Assembly: GCA_963169105.1 (NCBI GenBank)
Contig: OY720636.1
Location: forward strand, 71,164,123-71,228,122
Direction of reading: 5' to 3'
From: Ceriagrion tenellum
Taxonomy: Eukaryota > Arthropoda > Insecta > Odonata > Coenagrionidae
DNA: 64,000 nucleotides
Position numbers and translations under genes: made by a program. Positions within the stretch are counted from its first letter, which is position 1. Every line of letters begins with the position of its first letter. The notes beneath the pieces are model-generated. The model was given only the letters and a program-made list of their open reading frames with translations, made no database searches and had not been told where the DNA came from. Below are positions 13,201 through 25,200 of the stretch, piece by piece.

Positions 13201-16200
13201 CATCGATTATTATATTTTGAGACAAAATTCTCAATTAAAAGTCCATGATGTAAGAGTTAAAAGTGGTGGCGACATGTGGCAGCGACCATCACCTTGTATA
13301 AGCTAAGATATATGTCCCATATATACATCAAAAAGGTCAAAACACAAAAGAAGACCACAATGCGACTGGGTGCAATGAGAAAAAATTCAAGATTAGTAGT
13401 TTGGAAAATGATAGTACAATTTTTCTCTATCAAAAAAGATAACATGAAAAATTGAAAATTGGGGATAGGAGTATGGAAGAGGAATATCGGCACATCAAAA
13501 ACAGTATTAAAGAAGCTGCAGAGGAGGCATTAGGTTTGTACAACAGAGAAATTAAACCATAATGGTGGGACGAGGACATTGGACAAAAAATACAACGAAA
13601 GAAAGAATTGTATTTGAAATATCTGCAAAAGAAAGATAATGAGAGTAAGAGAGAGTACAGTGCTATAAATACACAAATCAAGGGTTAGGTCACAAGTAAG
13701 AAAAATGAATTGTGGAACAGACAATGCCAATATGTGGAACAATACATAGGAGGAAGTAGAAGCTCAGAAGCCTGGAAAACAATAAAGGGGTTGAGAGAAA
13801 ATACCAATAATAGGTTAAATATTATAAGTATAACATCTAAAGAATGGGTTAAACATTTTAAAGATCTTTTGGAAGAAAAAAGACCACAATTTTTGGAAAA
13901 AGCAAGCTTTAAAAAATACAAAGGGGAGAACTATAGGGTTGGAAATAAAACACATAGAAAATGCTATCCGAAAAAAAGAACAGAACATCACCTGGGTCAG
14001 GAAATATAAATCCGAAACTTGTCAAATTTGGCTCACAAAAGTTAAAAGAAATGCTAAGACAGTTATTTGAAAGGTGCATAAATGGAGAACCCACCCCTAT
14101 GGAATGGAGGAGCTCTTACATTACACCAATATTTAAAGAGAGGTTCCAGGAAAGATACAAAAAATTACCGGGGAATAGCAGTAATACCCACGATTGGCAG
14201 AATCTACTCAAGGATACTAAAAGATCTGACTGAAAAAGAAATAGAAGAAAAACAACCTGGAGCAATCTGGATTCAGAGCAGGAAGATCTACAATAGACAA
14301 TATTTTTACAATTAAAATGGCAGCAAAGAAGAGAAGTCAGAGACAACTTGAGACTCGTGTAGCGCTGATAGACCGCGAAAAAGCATATGATACAAAAAAT
14401 ACAAAAATACAAAAACTATGGGAGGAGATGGAAAACTTTGAAATTGACCCAACCTTAATTAAAGTAGCGATGATCCTATATGATAATAATACTACAAGAA
14501 TAAAAATAGGCGGCCAACTGACAGAAGAAATTAACACGACGAAAGGTCTGAGACAGGGATGTGGTTTATCTCCTACACTTTTTAAAATATATCTAGACAG
14601 AGACCTGCAAGGGTGGCAAAGAAAATGTAGCAGTTTAGGACTACGAACGGGAGAAAATATTTTATATTCATTATACTTTGCAGATGACCAAATTGTGATT
14701 TCGGAAGACCCGGATGACCAGAGCTACATGGTTAGGTACTTCAGGATGCGTAAGAGCAGTATGGACTCTCTAAAAACAAAAACAAGACAGAATAATTGGT
14801 GATTGGAAGTGACGGAATGCCAAATCTTCCTCTAGAAAACGAATACGTAAAGGGAGTTGCAACAGCAAAGTACTTAGGGGTGATATTAGACAAAAGCAGA
14901 AGTAGTAACCAAGAGATTGACAGTAGAATTACGAAGGGAAGAACTATCATAAAACCTCTAAATTCTATTCTATGGGATAAACATATTAGCAGAAAAACAA
15001 AAGTGAGAATTTACAAAACAATAGTAGAAAGTGTGATTACATATGGAGCAGGCAGACAATGCCAATATGTGGAACAATACATAGGAAGCTGGATCTCTCA
15101 GAATAGCTTGGATATCTGGATCTGACATGGCACGCTTACGAAATTCCTCTGGATTGGAATTGGCAGCCACAGAGCAAGTTCTATAACCTTCTAATGCTTC
15201 AAAAACATCAAGGAAAGGAACAGATATAGGTTATTGACAACTGAGAGAGATTTCATGGGAAGGAGTTGCAGAAAGAGTAGGCTGGATAAGGTTAGGAATG
15301 AAACAATAATGAAGATGATGGAATTGGAAAAGGATATAGTCCACGAGGTAGAAAGGAAACAACTAATCTGGTTTGGCCATGTTAATAGGATGGATGACAC
15401 CAGATGGCCCAAGAAGATATTGGAATGGAGACCTCCAGAAAAACTGAAAAGAGGAAGGCCAAGAGTGAATTGGAGACAGAGAATATAGAGAGCAATGGGA
15501 ACAAGAGGAATTAGAGAAGATGAGTGCTGTGACAGAGAGAAATGGAAGCTGAGTGCAGGCAAACGATGACAGTCGTAATCAACCTGCAATATATACATAG
15601 GAAGTTACACTGCAGGTACAAGGTAAAAACATTGGGGTAAATAATTTCTTTTAAAATGTTGGCAACTCCATTCCAAGGAAGAAAATGTTACAGAATTTAA
15701 ACCATATACTCACTCTTGCAAGGCCTTGGGGTCATTCTGCATTTGTTCTAAAATGAGCCGCATGGCTGGATCTCTCAGAATAGCTTGGATATCTGGATCT
15801 GACATGGCACGCTTACGAACTTCCTCTGGATTGGAATTGGCAGCCACAGAGCAAGTTCTATAACCTTCTAATGCTTCCTGCAAAAAGTAGCATGACTATG
15901 AATAGAGTAATAGCAGTGATTTGAATATTTTAAATAGCATCTTCAAAAGAGAAAAAACACTTTTATATTTCCAAAATGGCAGGTTAGGAGTTTCCACTAA
16001 GTTAAGGCCTGCACTATTTAATAAATACTCAAGTGTTGAATTTTCTAGATGACTACATATATTATCACAATGCCAAAACTACATTAGATGGCAGTCTTTG
16101 ATAGTAAAATATAACTAGTACAGATATGTTCTAGTACATCATGATTGAATTTCAAAACATTTTAACTTATAACACTTACCGCATTGCTAGTATCTATGTC

Positions 16201-19200
16201 GAGTGCTTTCTGATAAGCTGCTAAAGCTTTACTAAATTGCTGCATACCCTGGAGAATTTTTCCTTTACGAATCCAACCTTTAACTAAAAATAAATGGTTA
16301 TCAGAATTGCAACCTGAATTATTTAGAGAATGAAACTAAAAATATTGAATGTAAAGAAATGAATCTTTGTGTATCACCCAAAAACAATTATCTACATCAA
16401 CATACTACCCCACGAGCCGCCGCTTGGGCGTGTGGCAGGGGGTGGTAGGTCACCAGCCGTGTAAAGATGTAAAAGTTTTGGAGGTGAAATGGTGACATAT
16501 CCTATGAGTGTATTTGGAGGAGCTCAGTTTCCATTGTGGTTGCTTATTGTGTGCAGAAAGAATGAGTTTTTGTACCTATCTGTTCAGCAGAGTATCTCTC
16601 TGATGTGTAATACAAGATATTCCATGTCAAATCAACTCACTTTAAATAAAAATTTTACCTCCCCATTTTAGATTTCGTTAAAATTTGGCATGCGCATAGT
16701 GAGTGCTGAGACTAAGAAAAATACCAAATTTCAATTTTTCATCTTAAACCGTTTCTGAAATATGGCTATGTAAAATTTTCAATAACTGGCTAAAAAAGTG
16801 TGAATGGCATTTTTAAAAAAATCACTCTAAGAGCTGTCCTAATCGAGCTAGAGAGCTGGGAAAGGCATAATTTGGCAGCATTTTTTATGCCCTTTGCAGT
16901 GATATACAACACAACATAGGTTCTAATAAAATTTTTTTTTTCAAAATACAAATTGAAATTTAGATTTAATTTTTTTCCAAAAAGTACAAACTTAAAAATT
17001 TTCAAAATATTTCCTTAATTACTTTGTGCTGTTGTAAATCACATGGCAAATATATGAATATAGAGTGATGGGTTCATTGTTAAAAAAATATCATTTCTGA
17101 CTCTTGTTTTTCACAAATAGCCCCGTATTGACCAAACCTACCTTTAACAAATAGGAATTTAATTAAAATATACAGACAGGTAACTAAACAAGTAACATAA
17201 ATATCAAAATATCATCTTCTTAAAACAAAACCAATCAGCACATTCTATATTTAAATTACTTAATTGCTTACTTTATTTTTATACAATTTAAATTTAAATT
17301 CAATTTTGTCTTCCTGTTTGTAATATATAACAAAAGGATGAATAGTAACCTGTTGGCTTGTCCAGTGGTAACTCTGAGCTTCATCCTGTAGAACTATACT
17401 ATAATTTTCTGTATGTAACAACAAATCTCGATTCATTCAGATTTTCTTTTGTGGAGTTAAGGCATGCTCTTTGTTGCTTGGCAATGAAGTCATGCCGACC
17501 CGAAGAGGGCATCTTACTACAGAATAAATCTATAAATTCTTCGGAAGTTTTATGTACAATTTCCAGGTTACAGCAATGAACTGACACCCACTGGTGGAAT
17601 TGAACTTGTTCAATCAAATTTTCTTCAAGAGAGTCTTGTAAAATTTTATGTATTACATTTTCTCCTGGGCAATATTCGCAATTTCCCATGTTGCAATCAC
17701 TTGATGATGGGTCGCAAAGAATTTTTGCAATGCATTGCTTGTAATTGCTTATGTTACCATTTGTTACTGTATTTATTTTGGTATTTTCTATTATTAATTT
17801 TACATTTTGGTGAGTTGTGCACACACAAACAGTGTGTGTGCCACTCTGTTCAGCTAAAACACAATGTTTTCTCTCAACTGTTGGTCTCAACTCAGCAAAT
17901 TTAAAGAAACCTATTTTTATGTGAGGAAACTTGTCTTTAAAATGTTTGTCAGCTTCTTAAACATGTTCGAGGCAGACGCTATATTTGCCGTTCTTTCCCT
18001 GTGGGCGGCAATTATCATAAAAACGATGTTGTTCAAATAGTGTTTTTTATTAATGAAAATGACTTAGGTATGGTTGAAAATGATGAATTCCACTATTTAT
18101 GGAAATATTGAATGGTCAACAAAGAATAATTAATCCATTCCCATTGTGGGTATGCAACCACTGATCACTCTGGGAATTTCATATACAGGTGTCCCTCTAC
18201 AACTGCGGGGGTTAGGGTTTTGAAAAACACCACGGTTGGCAAACCGTTACGTATATGGTGAATCAGGGGTTAGGTTTCATGAGCAGCCATACAGTGTGTA
18301 AAATCTGGCATAACTTTATTTACACAATTATAATGCACGTATACATATTCGTAGACATGTTTCCCCCCACTTTTTGACGCGATCTCTCGTACAGTATCCT
18401 GATAGCGCTGATAACTGCTTCGAAAAAGATGAGCAGAGCAAATTGAGCCCTCTGTACTAGAACTTTTGAACTAAATGGAGTCAATCTATCGCTGTCCAGT
18501 AATGCATATTATAGAGGGCGAAGGATCTAAGTAATTTCCCAACATAATGACATTTACGTTGCATGTTATAACGTAAAAATATTTTTTAAATTGTGGGAAT
18601 TCTTTAATAAAGAATTAATGAATGAAAATATCATTTCACTTCCTCAGATTTGCTTTGATTATTTATGATCTGCATCTGTTGAGTTAGTAACAGCAGTTAA
18701 AGTATCGGGATCACTGAGGTATCCAAAGATTTCCATTGACGAAAGTCGTGCTGCATCTGCATTAACTGCAGCGTCAATATGGGGAAATCCTAGGAAATCA
18801 TTGACAGTCTCCGGCCAGAGCTTCGGCCAGCATGAATTCAATGTTGATGGCCTCAGCTCTTCAGGTATTTTTTAAATTATCTTTACGCACTCGGCATTGC
18901 TGAACTTTTTCCAGCGATCTATTACAGAGAGAGAATTGTTTTTTCCATCATTTTTATTAAGAAAGAGAAGTTTCGCCGAATATAATAACTTTTGAAGGTA
19001 GAAATGATACCATGGTCTAGAGGCTGGAGGAGGGATGTCGTGTTTGGAGGGAGGAATAAAACTTCTATGTTTCGATGAGGAGACCTGAGTTCCCGAGGAT
19101 GATCTAGAGCATTGTCTAAAACGAGAAACACTTTGAAAGTCAATTTATTTTAGGCTAAGTACTTTTTGACTTCGACAAAAAAACAGTTCTGAAATCAGTC

Positions 19201-22200
19201 CATGAACATATTGCGACTTACCCACACCTTTCAGTTGGACTGCCAAAACACATGCAGGTGATTTTTAATTTACCCTGACAGCTTGTGGGTTCTGCAAACA
19301 GTGGTAGCAGCGATCAGGGTATCACCTATACCTTCTGACAGAGCGTTCTGTAAATCTGAATAGGTTTCACACGAAAATCGTCAGCTGCATTAGAACATAA
19401 AAGAAGGGTAATGCAGTCTTTGCTGATCTTGAATCCTGGAGCAGTTTTTTCGGACTTTGAGACAAAAGTCCACGAAGGCATTCTCTTCAAAAATAGCCCC
19501 GTTTCATCAGCAATGAAGACTTGCTTGCTCCCTTGAGTAATCAATGAGCTTCCTAAAATTATCAGGATACTAATTTGCAGCAATGTGATCCACCGAGGCG
19601 ACTTCACCAGAAAATTTCACATTATGAAGATTATACTCCTTGAAATCCTCGAAGCAATCTTGACTTGCAGTAAATTCTCTGTTACCACTGCGTTCTCTAG
19701 ATGACACAAAATATTTATGTAATTGCATGGCTTTTTCACGAATTACTGGTGTGCTTAATGACACTCTGTTTTGTGTCTGAGATTCAATCCAAATATTCAA
19801 TGCTTTTTCTGTTTTTTCCACATTACAATCTCGCAGCATGTGGGACACTTTTAAACTTGCACTGGTACCACTTTCAGCACTAGTTCGGATTGGCGATTCA
19901 CATTTTTTTAATTGTTCTAATAGTGGATTCGTTCACTCCCAAAGACCTGGCAACAGAAGCACAGGATTCTCCACGAGTTGAGCACTTCCAATCTTTTACG
20001 CAGTGTCATTACATGTCTCTCCCGTTTAACGAAACTGCTTTTTTCCTCACTTGATTTACGCTTCAACTCCACATCTCATGTAAAACATGAAGGCATCGCT
20101 CAGAAAACAACTGGGACTTCAGTACGCACACTCAAGTTTCAACCGAGTTAGCCTAAGCCTGAGTTTCAACCTGAGCCTTAGTTAGGTTTTGCCCTCTGGA
20201 GATACAAAAGTAAATAGAGGCATACCTGTACAGTGAGCCCGTTTATAATGAAGTTAAGGGGGCCGGCAGTTTACTTTGTTATATGTGGGCCTGTTCTTGT
20301 GAACTTAAATTGAACTTTGAACAGAGCAAACTGCTGTAATATCGCGGCTATTATTTTATAACCTCGCACAGCAAAGGAAAAAAAGCGTCTAGGCAAAAGA
20401 ATTTAGGAAAAAGGCTACCATCCAAATCAACCAAAAAAACTGCTTTTTTTCTCCATTTCAGAGTTTGTCGCCTTCGCCAACTTCTTAAGAATGATTTACC
20501 AGAGACGCTCAAATGAAAATACTAATTTTACTATCTTTCGCGCAGTAAAAACAGTAAACAGAGGAGGGGTTATTTTGCCATCTCCAATTCATACATTCAC
20601 AAAATTCACCTATTTACATGATGAAATTTTCGCGAAAGGAAAGAGTATGTCTCATGAAGGGTATCAATTTTCATGAGGACTATCAATTACGATTATATAA
20701 ACCACACGTCATATTTAAAACATCAGCATCAAGGCTAGCTGCCGATGTGCGACATCGGTAAGCTCCATTTCAGAATTTCCTCGACTGGCGTCCCTCCTCC
20801 GGAACCTTGGTGGAATGGGAAGGTCCTCGGCGTGGAAGGGGGCAGTCGGCGAGCGAATAGAGGGTAAGTGGAGGTGGGGGAACTCCATAGAAAACAAACC
20901 CGGTGTCAAATTTCGTCTCGCTGGGCGATTGACTCTCAGATGAGTTAAGCCTGGACGAGGTGAGCGCAGTCCTGTTGCTTGCTTGCTGTAATTAGCCGGA
21001 TTGCTCAAGTCCAGCAGAGGTGGATGTGGGAGAACTCCGTAGAAAACAAACCTGGTGTCAAATTTTGTCTCGCTGGGCATTTGACTCTCGGAAGAGTTTT
21101 GCCTGGGCGAGGTGAGCGGAGTCCCGTCGCTAGGATTGAAAACTGCTAGATTTTGCTTCACGTTTCCCGGAACTATGCCGAGCGTTTCAAGTCGATTCTA
21201 AGGCTTGGCTATAAATATTGTTACTTTTCCGATAGGCATTATGAAGCAATAATATTGTCGGACTGGTGGCAACAGAAGAAATACTGTTATCAGTTAACTT
21301 ATGTGATTGATTTAAACGATTGCGTAAATAAGTGTAACACGGCACTAGATGTAACAGCAAACCACCAGAGACTAACCGACGAGCACGGGAGGAGCCTACA
21401 GCAGAGAAGGAGTGGGGAGACTAGCGAGAGGGGGGTGGGAATTGCCCGGCGCATGACAGGGATGGGTTTTGCTCAGCGCACGACAAGGGAGGAAGTAGTC
21501 GTGTTCTTCTAGTCTGAGAAGAGGAGTTCAGGTGCTTAAGGTAGATTTCTGGACGAGCATTCGTACACGTAAATTATGGGGTATTGATAGAGCTCTCGAG
21601 GTTTTAACACACATGCGCTATTGCCATAATGTTTTGCAACAGCTGAGCAGAGGTTTAAAATATAAAGGATATCATGCAGCATGACTAACTTCGTTACAAG
21701 CGGGACTCGTTTCAGTATGCCTTCGTTAAAAGCGGGATCTTTTACATGGCGAAAGTGCATTTTATGATGGGAAATGGCTTTCACTTCGTTAGAAGTGGGA
21801 CTTCGTTATAAGTGGGCTCGTTATAAGTGGGCTCCACTGTACTTTCATCTAAAATATCTTCAGAATACACTCACCAGCAATATTTTTTAGATAGGAAAGT
21901 AGATGAAATATTCATTGGATTCTAGTGAGAAATAGAACGTCATTGCAGTCATGATATTGATTTTCCGGAAAAAATAAAATATTTCATTAGCCTTCACTAA
22001 ATCCTTCTTATGCTGTAATTACCTGCTTTGGTTTTATGACTTTGGCAACAATATGCAGCGGGAGGGCAGTTGGGTCTTTTCTATGAATGGAAAAGGGTCT
22101 GGATACCAGAGGCGGTCGTGAAAACGATTTTCCTTAGCACCCGCCGGGAAATCCTCCACCCTTGTGAGGTAGGCACAGGATGGCCCAGCCGCTGAGACCC

Positions 22201-25200
22201 CACACCAAACAATGGCTTACCCTCTCTCACGCCATCACAAGTGAGATTTCTTGGGATTTCCTCATCTAGACGTTGGCAACCAGCCCTTCGGCACGCGTCC
22301 CACCCATTGCAAAGGCGAGGGCCTACCACCCGAAGGTCGCTCATGAGAGGGGTGGTGGCAGTCATAGCCTAGCTGGTACATTTGAATCTATATTTTTCTT
22401 TCTTGGCACATGAGAACCCCAGCTCCTGGAATATTTTCATCTGTGTAAGCGAAGACGATGCTTCAAGTTTCATTCCTGGGAGGCTTGCACAGTTACAAAA
22501 CATGATCATTTTACTTGTATTGGCTGAGGGTGGGCAAGCCCTTCGATCTTCCACTTTGTGCTACTCTGAATAATAGCTTCTTTGGAATTCTTTTAATAAT
22601 TTCCGACTGGGTGGCTGTGCATGCCTTGCTCATTCCTAACATTCTCTATCAATAGCTCTTCAGCAATTTTCTAACTTCCATGTCAAAGGACAATTTTTTC
22701 TCCCCCTACCACCAACTCACCAAATATTAGATACTCTCGAAAAATTTGGACAATTCTCAGTCTTGGCTAAAACACCAGTGACCAGCAAGATACACGAGTT
22801 TTTGTTTTTCTTCTTGGAAAGTGATTTTTTCACTGAAGAGGCTGAATATCATTCGAAGTCATGGGAGATTCAGATTCATCACTCTTTAGCTTCTCTGATG
22901 ATTCGGATATCCCGTCCGATATTGAAGATGACAGTGACTCTCCATATTCAGAAGAGGAAAGCGGGGAAGATTCGTCATTGGAAGAGGAAGAGCGTGTTAC
23001 ATCTTCGTCAAGTTTGAGTGCATGGAGAGATTGCACAGATTCTGCCCGAAAATTTACCTTTTATGGTGGTGCTGGTTTAGGTGTGCAATTGAACCTTTCA
23101 GATCCAGATAGTGTTTACATTTCCTGAACAATGAAGTGCAAAATCTAATAGTTGAACAGCCTAATAAATACGCAATGTAGGGTATGGTATTGGAAGTTAT
23201 TAGACGATGATCCAGGATGCAGAAGTGGAAAGACAGTTCAAAGTTTGAAATACGCTCCTTCATTGCCATCCTGATTGCAATGGGTATAAGCCACTTACCC
23301 TAAATGCTGCTATATTGGTCACAGAAACCACTATACCGGAATGATTTCATCCGCAATGTAATGAGTCAGGACAGGTTCGAGCTACTATTGAAATGATTTC
23401 TTGTCAGTACAATGCTGATTTGACTGCCAGCACAGATAGATTAGCCAAAGTGCTCTCAATAAAGCTCTTTGACCTGGTCTTTGGGATATTTCATTCTACT
23501 CTCACTCCAGGGGAAAATGTGATAGATGAATCTGTGGTACCTTGGAGAGGTCAAAAACATTTTGGGCAGTACCGACCAGGAAATGGTCATAAATATGTAA
23601 TCAAGTGTTGTTAGCAGCACACTCCTGAGTCCTATATACACAATCTCTAGGTTTACGCAGGTAAAAGTGAAACACCTGTGCTGCTGGAGATTGTTGGGCA
23701 CAGTCACTAAGTTGTGCTGCAGTTTACCGAAGGACTTTTAGATGCAGGCAGGAAATTTTGCATAGATAATTTTTATACCAGTGTTGGACTTGCTGAAGAA
23801 CATCTGAGAAGGAAAATGCATGTAAGCGGTCACTCTGATCGAATCGGAAAGGTGACCCACAAGATGTTTGCCAAAATAATTTAAAAAGGGGGAATAGGTC
23901 ATCAATGGCCTTTTGAAGGACGATTTAGATGGCAGTGAGGCCACTAGTGATGGTGTTCCACACTCGAAGAAGAATAGGCCCATACATCACCAAAAAAAAT
24001 CTAAAAGTATTAGGTATTAGATATAGAAACTGTTTGGTTGCATATGGTACATGACTAGGGTAGTATTTTAATAATTTATACATGAAGGGGAACTTCCTAC
24101 CTGTATGCTCACGATGATGTCTGCATTTATGTTGAAAACCAATGTCATTTCATATGATGTAATGTACAATATTAGGGGAAAGTCAACAGTGCAACATTCT
24201 TTATTGCAATTGTGGAAACTAGTGCACACTTTATGTACATTATGATATGTTTTTTACTAACTGAATAGGAAATATTTTAAAATTTTGTTTCTGCCGCATC
24301 ATAGACAATAACGGCTAAAGATTTTGAAGAACAGATTTGTCACTATTGGTATCATTATCTGACGAAGAGGCAGCAGCAACAGATAGTTTAAGTTTCATCG
24401 ACGATGAGATTTTTTTCACCTTTGATTTGGCATAGTGCTTACAAGGAACATTTACGAAGTGTTTTGAAGATTTGATACATACCCCGCAGGTTTGTAGATT
24501 AGTGTAAAAAAATGATATTTGTGAAATCTTACGTGCCCTCGTGGCCTATGAGCTGATATTTTAGCAATCAAAATCAGCGAAATCGCAACCCGGGCCCCAC
24601 ACTGTGACATCACAATTGCAGTCTCTACTATGTAGCCGCCAGAGGAAAGGGAACCATTCCCTGCCAGCGATGCTCAGCGGCGGATCAACAGCTGTCAACG
24701 TTCGTCTCCACGGACGAGAATACGCTGAATTCTCTTTCCCTCTGGTGTTCTCTGTTAGCCTCTTTGGATTCTCGATTTGTTTTCATCAATCAATCAATCT
24801 GGGACAATGGAACCACAGCTACTGGATCAATCCTGGGCGTCGCCAACAAGTGACCCCATACGGACGAATTGCCTTTGCTCAAGCCTTGATAACAATCTTA
24901 TCGTCCCGTGATGGACAAAGAAAACAAGTCGCGATATACTCTCTTTGGATCTACGAAGGGGATCCAAATGGATGGATGAAAGGAACCACCACCCTTTCGG
25001 AGTCTCGCTGCAGGGAAAACCACGTTGGTGCGAGTGAAGAGGGAATTGGTCCAATTGTTTAACCAATATATTAGGTTATTAGTTAAAATTGTATAAAAAT
25101 AAAGTAAGCAATTAACTTAATTTAAATATAGAATATGCCGATTGGTTTTGTTGTAAGAAGATGATATTTTGATATTTATGTTACTTGTTTAGTTACCTGT

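Larger units (their letters stand above)
12268..15598 (+). mobile_element. Non-LTR retrotransposon (LINE), near full length, mutated
   Basis: The 3.3-kb insertion lies between perfect 11-bp direct repeats. An apurinic-type endonuclease opens with MNIGIWNVKGIRNKQQDVIN (about 12,580) and contains IDIAILSETKKKG; it is broken by a stop after 12,790 and resumes at 12,800-13,054. Reverse transcriptase pieces run from about 13,700 to 14,800: TSPGSGNINPKLVKFG, a GLRQGCGLSPTLFKIYLD block, and the catalytic YFADDQ near 14,675. The downstream thumb reads YLGVILDKS and VRIYKTIVESVITYGA, then is interrupted at 15,053-15,200 by filler DNA. The C-terminal signature with WFGHVNRMDD and GRPRVNW follows at about 15,365-15,480. 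The 3' end is a short ATATATACAT tail. Several frameshifts and stops make it inactive. It sits in a Stip1 intron, antisense to that gene. The clade is not assigned. Confidence 0.9.

Noticed and set aside
14970..15170. Open frame on the minus strand encoding a Stip1-like segment, as if a second Stip1 gene or exon
   Set aside because: It is only the 113-base copied exon piece plus LINE sequence. No acceptor or donor in phase, and a near-identical true exon lies 565 bases away.
22830..23036. Minus-strand Ser/Asp/Glu-rich frame
   Set aside because: It is the antisense of the acidic piggyBac N terminus on the plus strand, where both strands read as acidic-serine repeats.
24604..25062. 152-codon open frame
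   Set aside because: No domain, homology or splice context. The segment is GC-richer, which lengthens chance frames. It is kept only as an unassigned stretch.
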